A DNA stretch of 64,000 nt from the NCBI GenBank assembly GCA_030429605.1, contig JAUIEV010000004.1, forward strand, positions 124,001-188,000. The letters run 5' to 3'. The position numbers and the translations under genes were made by a program. Below, piece by piece: positions 55,242-61,693 of the stretch (positions are counted from its first letter, which is position 1; the number at the start of each line of letters is the position of its first letter). The DNA comes from Chlamydiia bacterium. Its GTDB lineage: Bacteria; Chlamydiota; Chlamydiia; Chlamydiales; Simkaniaceae. Under the pieces are notes generated by a model. It was given only the letters and a program-made list of their open reading frames with translations. It was not told where the DNA came from and searched no databases.

Positions 55242-56189
55242 ATGAAAAAATGTGCGTTTATATTTCCAGGTCAGGGTGCGCAAAAAGTAGGAATGGGTCG
55301 TGATTTTTATGACTCGTTTTCCATTGCCAAAGAAACCTTTCAAGAAGCAGATGAGATACTTGGAAGCTCTTTTTCTGAGTGCATCTTTACGGGGCCTGCT
55401 GAAGAACTTTCACTCACGCGGAATTGCCAAGTAGCACTCTTTGTCACGTCCTGCGCAATTTTGCGAGTCATTCAGCAACAAATGCCAACCCTTACTCCAT
55501 CTGCTGTGGCTGGGCTGAGCTTAGGGGAGTACACTGCGCTGACTGCAGCAGGGGTCATCTCATTTGCAGATGGTGTGCAGCTTGTGAAGGCTCGAGGCGA
55601 ACTCATGCATGCTTCTGCGGTGAGAAATCCAGGGAGTATGTCGGTCGTTTTAGGGATGACTGAAGCGCTCGTTGCAGAGGGACTACAATCTGTGCAAGAG
55701 AAGCATGATGTCTGGATTGCAAATCTAAATTGTCCGGGTCAAGTTGTTTTGTCTGGATCAAAGCAAGGCCTTGAGGTTGCTGCTGAATCCTTGAAGAAAA
55801 ATGGAGCAAAGAGAGTTCTTCCTCTAGATGTTTCAGGTGCATTTCATAGCCCATATATGTCTGAGGCAAAAGAGCGACTTGCTACACGCATCGAAGAAAC
55901 ACAGTTTGAAAAGCCAAAGTGTGCAGTTGTGATGAACGTGGTTGGTGGTTTTGTAGAAGATGCGACGGAAATGAAATCGTATCTTGTACAACAAGTTGTG
56001 TCACCGGTGTACTGGGAAAAAGGAATCCACGCCCTAGAAGAGAGCGGTATTGAGCACTTTCTCGAGATTGGGCCAGGAAAAACGCTTGCTGGGATGAACA
56101 AGCGGATTGGAGTGAAGTCACAGACAACCTCAATTGAAACAGTAAACGACCTTAACACTTTGGGGGATCTACATGCTGCTACAAGATAA
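55242..56189 (+). CDS. fabD: Malonyl-CoA:ACP transacylase
   Basis: 315 residues. The nucleophile Ser is in AGLSLGEYTAL (GLSLG instead of the common GHSLG), and the catalytic His in SGAFHSPYM. FPGQGAQKVGMG opens the protein. It loads malonyl groups onto ACP. Overlaps fabG by 17 bases; 6 bases after fabH. Confidence 0.97.
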   Translation: MKKCAFIFPGQGAQKVGMGRDFYDSFSIAKETFQEADEILGSSFSECIFTGPAEELSLTRNCQVALFVTSCAILRVIQQQMPTLTPSAVAGLSLGEYTALTAAGVISFADGVQLVKARGELMHASAVRNPGSMSVVLGMTEALVAEGLQSVQEKHDVWIANLNCPGQVVLSGSKQGLEVAAESLKKNGAKRVLPLDVSGAFHSPYMSEAKERLATRIEETQFEKPKCAVVMNVVGGFVEDATEMKSYLVQQVVSPVYWEKGIHALEESGIEHFLEIGPGKTLAGMNKRIGVKSQTTSIETVNDLNTLGDLHAATR

Positions 56190-56904
56190 ATACGCTCTTA
56201 TTACTGGAGGCACTTCGGGAATTGGGAAAGCAATTGCTCGAAAGTTTATTGAGCAGGGTGCGACAGTCATTCTATGGGCTCGGAATGAAGAGAAAGGACA
56301 TGCTGCGGCCTCTGAGCTTGGCGAAAAGGCACGCTTTATGCCTGTCGATGTGTCTTCATATGAAGCTGTACAAAAGGCATACGAGACGCTCTCAAAAGAA
56401 GTCTCTGATATGGATATTGTTGTGAACTGTGCAGGTATTACAAAAGACGGCCTTTTCATGAAAATGTCAGAAGAGGCGTGGGATACTGTGCTGGACGTGA
56501 ATTTGAAATCTTGCTTTGCTGTGTGTAAGCAAGTTGTTCGACCTATGATAAAGGCAAGACAGGGGCGAATTATCAATGTCTCTTCTGTTATCGGGTTGAC
56601 AGGAAATCCCGGTCAGGTTAATTATTCTGCATCCAAAGCGGGCATGATTGGAATGACGCGGTCGCTTGCAAAAGAAGTTGCGCAAAGAGGTGTGACAGTC
56701 AATTGTATTGCACCTGGTTTTTTCCTAACAGACATGACTGACGTTTTGAGTGATTCGGTAAAGCAAGAAGTCCTCAAAAAAATTCCGATGGGTCGAATGG
56801 GTGAAGTTGAAGAAGTTGCTAATGCAGCCCTTTTCTTTGCTAGTGACCTATCTAGCTACATAACAGGCCAGACTCTCGCTGTTGATGGGGGAATGGTCTC
56901 TTAA
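56173..56904 (+). CDS. fabG: 3-oxoacyl-ACP reductase
   Basis: 243 residues. NADP-binding TGGTSGIGKAI, the catalytic Ser (NVSSVIG), and YxxxK in VNYSASKAGM; it ends ..TLAVDGGMVS as FabG does. It reduces the keto group in each elongation round. The start lies within fabD, so translation is coupled. Confidence 0.97.
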   Translation: MLLQDKYALITGGTSGIGKAIARKFIEQGATVILWARNEEKGHAAASELGEKARFMPVDVSSYEAVQKAYETLSKEVSDMDIVVNCAGITKDGLFMKMSEEAWDTVLDVNLKSCFAVCKQVVRPMIKARQGRIINVSSVIGLTGNPGQVNYSASKAGMIGMTRSLAKEVAQRGVTVNCIAPGFFLTDMTDVLSDSVKQEVLKKIPMGRMGEVEEVANAALFFASDLSSYITGQTLAVDGGMVS

Positions 56905-56940
56905 CTGATTAGACGTTTAAGACTACATAAGGATATTGAC

Positions 56941-57174
56941 ATGTCAGTTGAACAAGAAGTAATTGATGTTATTGTTGAGCAGCTTGGAGTAGATGCTGCT
57001 GACGTAACAAAAGAAAAGTCATTTGTTGAAGATCTCAATGCAGATTCTTTAGATCTTACTGAACTAATAATGACATTTGAAGAACGATTTGGATTTGAGA
57101 TTTCTGAGGAAGATGCAGAAAAGCTCAAGACTGTTGGTGATGTAGTAACATACATCGAATCAAGAAAGTCATAA
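56941..57174 (+). CDS. acpP: Acyl carrier protein
   Basis: 77 residues, very acidic. The phosphopantetheine serine is in [11 protein letters not shown] (the family DSL motif). It carries growing acyl chains for FabH, FabD and FabG. AAGGAT precedes the ATG. Followed at once by a bidirectional terminator. Confidence 0.97.
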   Translation: MSVEQEVIDVIVEQLGVDAADVTKEKSFVEDLNADSLDLTELIMTFEERFGFEISEEDAEKLKTVGDVVTYIESRKS

Positions 57175-57202
57175 AAAAAACCCGGTAAAACCGGGTTTTT
57201 TT
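57173..57202. terminator. Bidirectional terminator between acpP and the thioredoxin-like gene
   Basis: CCCGGT-AAA-ACCGGG flanked by A8 on the left and T7 on the right serves both convergent transcripts, ending the fab operon and the pot operon. Confidence 0.92.
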
Positions 57203-57204
57203 GT

Positions 57205-57621
57205 TTACTCTACTTCTTCAGCAATCCACTGCTCAAGCTCTTTTTTCGAGAGAGATCCTGTTCTTTTTACTTCTTTCCCATCCTTGAAAAGGATTATACA
57301 GGGAATCGTTGAAATATTACGCCCTTTGAATACAGTGTTATCAGCCTCGCATGTGAAAAAACGTACATTATTTTGCATTTCTTGAGCGACTTGAAGAAAC
57401 GTAGGGAGCATCTTCACACACGGATTACACCATGTGGCATAGTAGTCAACCACAGCAATGCCGTCTTGTGGAATACGATTCCAATCGGATGACGCGAGTT
57501 TTTTTATTCCGTGAACGGATCCGTGGTGGAGAGTAGCTGGCTGTGTCGAGACGGCTGCATACTCTTTCCCCATGCAAACGAGAAGTAAAAAAAGGGGTAT
57601 TGTTCTAAGAAAAAGATTCAT
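57205..57621 (-). CDS. Exported thioredoxin-like protein
   Basis: 138 residues from ATG 57621 (GGAAA upstream); the frame is open to 57657. A signal peptide (MNLFLRTIPLFLLLVCMGKEYAA) precedes a thioredoxin fold with the redox motif WCNPC and the cis-proline in STIPCI. It should oxidise, reduce or isomerise disulfides in the periplasm, which matters in chlamydiae with disulfide-rich outer envelopes. Last gene of the pot operon, close to potD, though the functional link is unclear. Confidence 0.9.
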   Translation of the reverse strand: MNLFLRTIPLFLLLVCMGKEYAAVSTQPATLHHGSVHGIKKLASSDWNRIPQDGIAVVDYYATWCNPCVKMLPTFLQVAQEMQNNVRFFTCEADNTVFKGRNISTIPCIILFKDGKEVKRTGSLSKKELEQWIAEEVE

Positions 57622-57656
57622 AAGCATTTCCTTTGTGCTGTACAAAGCACAGTTCA

Positions 57657-58739
57657 TTATAACGCTTTGAGATCAATCCAAAATCGTCTCATTGTTTCCT
57701 CATCAGTGACATTTTTAATGAAGTAAAACTTTTGGTTCAATGCTGTAGCTTCTTTATATGTGCTGAAATAGCTGCGAGGTGGTTTTGAGATGTGTCGAAA
57801 GATTTTATCTGAAGGGGGGAAAAAGAAGTATTCGTCAGCGGCTTTTGCATAGTTTTCAGGTTTAAGGACGTAGTTCATGAATGCATACACCTGTTCATCT
57901 TTAGATGAGGCTTTTGGAATACACATATTTTCAATGGTAACGAATGTATAGGGTTTGGCTATTGCAAATTCAACAAATGGAAACTGAGACTGTGCAAGCA
58001 GTGCGTATGAACTGGTCGTGACTCCAAGTGGACAGTTTTTCATACTTACAAAATAATCCGTTCGCATTGCTCCGTACGCTTCAACCCAGTTTTTCTGTAT
58101 AGTCAGAAGCTGTTGCACTCCTTTTATTTGTTTTTCATTCAGAGATTGGATTGGGCCATATTTGTAGAATGCAGCAATAATAAAAGCTTCTACAGGATCG
58201 TTGATCATTGCAATTGTGTATTCCACCTTTTTCGGATCAAAGATCATATCCCACGATGGCAAGAAGGCCCTTTTTTCAAAAAAAGCAGGGTCATAGACCA
58301 GCCCAAACATCTCCCAGCAGTACGGTACGGAATAGGTGTTGTTTGGGTCAAATGCATGGCCTCGAAGCGCCGGGTTTATATCCTTAAAGGTCTCGATCTT
58401 GTTGGTGTCAATTTCTTTGATTAGATCTGACTCGCGCAAAATGCGCACGGCATAGTCAGATGGAATGATGACATCGTACCCTTTTCCACCAGTGGCCTTG
58501 AGCTTAACAATCAGTTCTTCATTCGAGGTATACGTGTTAAAATTAACCTGAATGCCGGTTTCTTTTTCAAAAGCCTCGATCACGCTATCGTCGAATAAGT
58601 CGCTCCAGCAAAATACGGTAATAGCATCTTTTCCACCACCTTCAAGTCGTTCAGCTCTTTTAATGTACAGGACTGAAAAAATGAGGATTATCCATGCTAG
58701 GGTGAAGAATGATTTCAGGATGACTGATCGTATATTCAT
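57657..58739 (-). CDS. potD: Spermidine/putrescine-binding protein PotD
   Basis: 360 residues. A membrane-type signal (FFTLAWIILIFSVLYI) and then a type I polyamine-binding fold: ITVFCWSDLFDDSVIEAFEK, GYDVIIPSDYAV, and YSVPYCWEMFGLVYD. The N-terminal hydrophobic part may remain as an anchor. It hands polyamines to PotBC. Start overlaps the potC stop by one base (TAATG). Confidence 0.95.
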   Translation of the reverse strand: MNIRSVILKSFFTLAWIILIFSVLYIKRAERLEGGGKDAITVFCWSDLFDDSVIEAFEKETGIQVNFNTYTSNEELIVKLKATGGKGYDVIIPSDYAVRILRESDLIKEIDTNKIETFKDINPALRGHAFDPNNTYSVPYCWEMFGLVYDPAFFEKRAFLPSWDMIFDPKKVEYTIAMINDPVEAFIIAAFYKYGPIQSLNEKQIKGVQQLLTIQKNWVEAYGAMRTDYFVSMKNCPLGVTTSSYALLAQSQFPFVEFAIAKPYTFVTIENMCIPKASSKDEQVYAFMNYVLKPENYAKAADEYFFFPPSDKIFRHISKPPRSYFSTYKEATALNQKFYFIKNVTDEETMRRFWIDLKAL

Positions 58740-59518
58740 TAGAAAATTCGACTCCTAACTCTCGGTGAGAAAAAAATAACAACGAGAAAGCTCGTTAAAA
58801 TAAGAAGAATGGATGAAAGGGCGTTCATTGTTGGCTGGATTCCAACACGGATCATTGAAAGTAGATGGAGAGACAGCGTTTGAATATGTGTTCCAGCACA
58901 AAAGTATGAGAGCGCAAAGTCGTCAAAAGAGAGAATGAAAATCATGAGGCCACTTGCTATAATGGTTGGGCGTAAAAGTGGAAGAATGATTCGAAAAAAT
59001 GTTTGTGGTTTGGTTGCGCCTAAGATAAGTGAGGCTTCAACAATTCTTGGGTCGAGTTGTCTGTAGCGCATGTACATGACTGGAATGACAAAGCCAAGGC
59101 CAAGAATCGTATGGGAGACAATAAGCGTCTGTAAGCCAAGAGGGATACGAAGTAAAACAAAATAGCTCATAAGGCTAATGCCAAGCACTGTCTCCGGAAA
59201 GACCAAGTTTGCATAAAAAAGAGGCATCCCTTTTCCGACTCTACCGCCAATAAAATGGTAGAAAACAAGAGAAACGGCCATCAGAATGCTTGAAAAGGTA
59301 GACAGCGTTGCAATAGAAAGAGAAATAAAAAAACTTCTCCAAATGTCGCTATCACGGAAAAGCTCATAGTACCACTTCAGCGTAAAATGATCCCACTTCG
59401 ATGGGAAGCCTTTTGAGTTAAAGGAATACGTGACAAGTACCACAATCGGTGCATACAAAAAAAGATAGGTCAGGACAACACTTAGATAGCTCAAAAATTG
59501 AGGGAGCACTCTTCTCAT
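58739..59518 (-). CDS. potC: Spermidine/putrescine permease PotC
   Basis: 259 residues from ATG 59518, with GGAG eight bases upstream; the frame is open to 59557 inside potB. Six membrane helices and the permease loop EASLILGATKPQTFFRIILPLL (EAA motif), which contacts the ATPase PotA. Forms the channel together with PotB, whose stop is one base away. Confidence 0.95.
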   Translation of the reverse strand: MRRVLPQFLSYLSVVLTYLFLYAPIVVLVTYSFNSKGFPSKWDHFTLKWYYELFRDSDIWRSFFISLSIATLSTFSSILMAVSLVFYHFIGGRVGKGMPLFYANLVFPETVLGISLMSYFVLLRIPLGLQTLIVSHTILGLGFVIPVMYMRYRQLDPRIVEASLILGATKPQTFFRIILPLLRPTIIASGLMIFILSFDDFALSYFCAGTHIQTLSLHLLSMIRVGIQPTMNALSSILLILTSFLVVIFFSPRVRSRIF

Positions 59519-59519
59519 T

Positions 59520-60383
59520 TTATGTTCTCCTATCAAGTTTTTTTGAAAACCAATCAAAGCACTTCATAAGTAGAAGCAGGCTCAGAAGTAAAAAGAGTAT
59601 GCTCACAACAGCAAATGCTGCACCTAACTGTCCTGTTTGGTCGCCCAAAATGAGCTGTGTGATGACATTTCCGGCAAAGTAGTACTTATCCCCGCCCATA
59701 AGCTCGGGAATAATGAACTCCCCAAATGAGGGGATGAGCACGAGGAAAAACCCTGCTTTTAGTGACGGTAGCGTTATTGGAAAAACCACGCGAGAAAACG
59801 TTTGTAACCACCCAGCCCCTAAATCGTATGAGGCTTCAATACATTCTTTTTGGAAACGCTCTAACGCTGAATATAACGGCAGTACCATAAAGGGCAGGTA
59901 CATGTAGACCATCATTAGAACAATTGAGAAAATAGAGTTAAAGAAATGGATAGGGTGGGAAATGAGTCCAAGTGAGAGAAGTATGTCGTTAAGGATTCCT
60001 CCAGGCTCGAGGATGAAAAACCACGCGTAGACATGAAGGAGAAAGTTCGTCCAGAAGGGAACGATGACAAAGAAAAGGAGTACATAGCGGTATTTTTTTG
60101 CTGTAAATGCAATAAAATATGCAAGAGGATAGGCGAGGCATGCACAAATCAATGCGGTCAAAATCGAGATGAAAAGGGTCTTGCTTAAGATAGACAATGA
60201 AGTGAGTGTGAGGAATGAAACAAAGTTTGAAAAAGTGAGTCCTAAAAAGGTGCCATATTCATCATAGAGGAAAAAACCTGAGCAGAAAAGGAGGGCGATA
60301 GGAAGGTAGAAGAAGAGGATCTGCCAAATAAATGCAGGTGAACCTAGAAAGAAAAACCAGTCAGCTACTTTTTTCTGCATCAT
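59520..60383 (-). CDS. potB: Spermidine/putrescine permease PotB
   Basis: About 287 residues from ATG 60383, which overlaps the potA stop (ATGA) and has GGAG in the end of potA; longer starts to 60416 lie inside potA. Six helices and the EAA loop EASYDLGAGWLQTFSRVVFPITLP. Partner of PotC. Confidence 0.95.
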   Translation of the reverse strand: MMQKKVADWFFFLGSPAFIWQILFFYLPIALLFCSGFFLYDEYGTFLGLTFSNFVSFLTLTSLSILSKTLFISILTALICACLAYPLAYFIAFTAKKYRYVLLFFVIVPFWTNFLLHVYAWFFILEPGGILNDILLSLGLISHPIHFFNSIFSIVLMMVYMYLPFMVLPLYSALERFQKECIEASYDLGAGWLQTFSRVVFPITLPSLKAGFFLVLIPSFGEFIIPELMGGDKYYFAGNVITQLILGDQTGQLGAAFAVVSILFLLLSLLLLMKCFDWFSKKLDRRT

Positions 60384-61471
60384 TTCTCCAAAAGAACAAC
60401 GTTTTCTTTTTGCCAATAGAGATAGACTTCTTCATCGTAGTCAATTTCTTCATGTGGGAAATGCTCTTCGTTTTGTTCAAATACTTGAATTCGAACGGTA
60501 TTGTTAATCAAAACATTATATTGTGTCGAACGGCCATGATAGACAATCGATTCGACGACTCCAGTAAGAGTGTTTGAAAAGTCTGTAACAGGTGTTTTAG
60601 AAATAAAGATTTTTTCGGGACGAAGGCTCATTGATGCTGCACATCCCTCTGTAATCCATGATTTTTCCTTCGGAATAACGATTTTAAACGTTCCAAGCTC
60701 TGGAATGGTAATTTCAGGTGTTGTATCAATGTTTTGAATCGTTCCTTGAAAGAGGTTTGTGCTTCCGACAAATTTTGCCACGAATGAAGTATTCGGGAAT
60801 TCATAAATTGCTTGAGGAGTTCCAATTTGTTCAATTTGTCCATCTGTATTCATGATGGCCATTTGATCAGCAACAGTCAAAGCCTCGAATTGGTCGTGTG
60901 TTACATAGACAAATGTTGTTTTTAACTTATCTTGGAGCTCGATAAGCTCAACAAGCATTCGCTCACGGAGTTTGAAGTCTAAAGCCGCAAGTGGCTCATC
61001 AAGTAAGAGCACCTCTGGTTCATTGATGATTGCGCGTGCTAGAGCAACTCGTTGTTGCTGTCCTCCTGAAAGTTGTGAAGGGACTTTGTTGGCATGTTTT
61101 TCTATATGAAACGCAGATAAGATTTTGTATACGCGTTCATCGACTTCTTCTCGAGGACGTTTTGTGATGTGAAGGCTGTACGCAACGTTATCGTATACAT
61201 TGAGGTGGGGGAAAAGGGCATAGTTTTGGAAGACGATATTCACATCTCTTTTATGAACAGGAAGGTGGGAGATATTGGTGTCACCAAGGTATATCGCACC
61301 ATTTTGTAGTTTTTCGAGGCCTGCAATCAGGCGTAATAGAGTTGTTTTTCCACAACCACTCGGTCCAAGCAATGCAAAGAATTCACCGGCAGGAATTTCA
61401 AGAGAGAGATTGTTGAGAATGAGACCATCATTGTTTGCTTGGGTAATATTTTCTAAAAAAATTTTTTTCAA
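60380..61471 (-). CDS. potA: Spermidine/putrescine import ATP-binding protein PotA
   Basis: About 363 residues from TTG 61471 (GGAG eight bases upstream); an alternative GTG at 61489 gives 369. Walker A GPSGCGKTT, Q-loop NIVFQNYALFPH, signature LSGGQQQRVALARA, Walker B LLLDEPLAALD, switch VTHDQFEAL, and a C-terminal TOBE domain (~240-363). It powers polyamine uptake. No ATG is in frame; an ATG at 61493 opens another frame that would join this one only through a +1 shift at the A7T7 run 61455-61468. Starts the potABCD-thioredoxin operon. Confidence 0.93.
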   Translation of the reverse strand: MKKIFLENITQANNDGLILNNLSLEIPAGEFFALLGPSGCGKTTLLRLIAGLEKLQNGAIYLGDTNISHLPVHKRDVNIVFQNYALFPHLNVYDNVAYSLHITKRPREEVDERVYKILSAFHIEKHANKVPSQLSGGQQQRVALARAIINEPEVLLLDEPLAALDFKLRERMLVELIELQDKLKTTFVYVTHDQFEALTVADQMAIMNTDGQIEQIGTPQAIYEFPNTSFVAKFVGSTNLFQGTIQNIDTTPEITIPELGTFKIVIPKEKSWITEGCAASMSLRPEKIFISKTPVTDFSNTLTGVVESIVYHGRSTQYNVLINNTVRIQVFEQNEEHFPHEEIDYDEEVYLYWQKENVVLLEK

Positions 61472-61488
61472 TAGTTGGCTCCACTTCA

Positions 61489-61519
61489 CTCATTTTTTTG
61501 ATCCAGCTGAAAAAATGAG
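61489..61519. repeat. Inverted repeat at the start of potA
   Basis: CTCATTTTTT (61489-61498) and AAAAAATGAG (61510-61519) are perfect 10-base arms around an 11-base loop, next to the potA start. Possible operator or mRNA hairpin. Confidence 0.6.
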
Positions 61520-61611
61520 CGATAAATTTTTTTTACAAAGCACACGTTCTTCAATGAGAAGGCCCTGTTTATCCTCATTCACGGCAGGATTTTACAAAAA
61601 AGTGTGCATTT

Positions 61612-61653
61612 TTTCCTATTTTTTGAAGAGCAAAAGTGGAAAAAAATAGGAAA
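61612..61653. repeat. Inverted repeat between divergent potA and the 61694 gene
   Basis: TTTCCTATTTTTT (61612-61624) and AAAAAATAGGAAA (61641-61653) are perfect 13-base arms around a 16-base loop, 41 bases before the 61694 start. It may bind a dimeric regulator of both genes. Confidence 0.65.
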
Positions 61654-61693
61654 TCAGTATACAACAGATTAACCAAAACTTAATATTGCGTTT

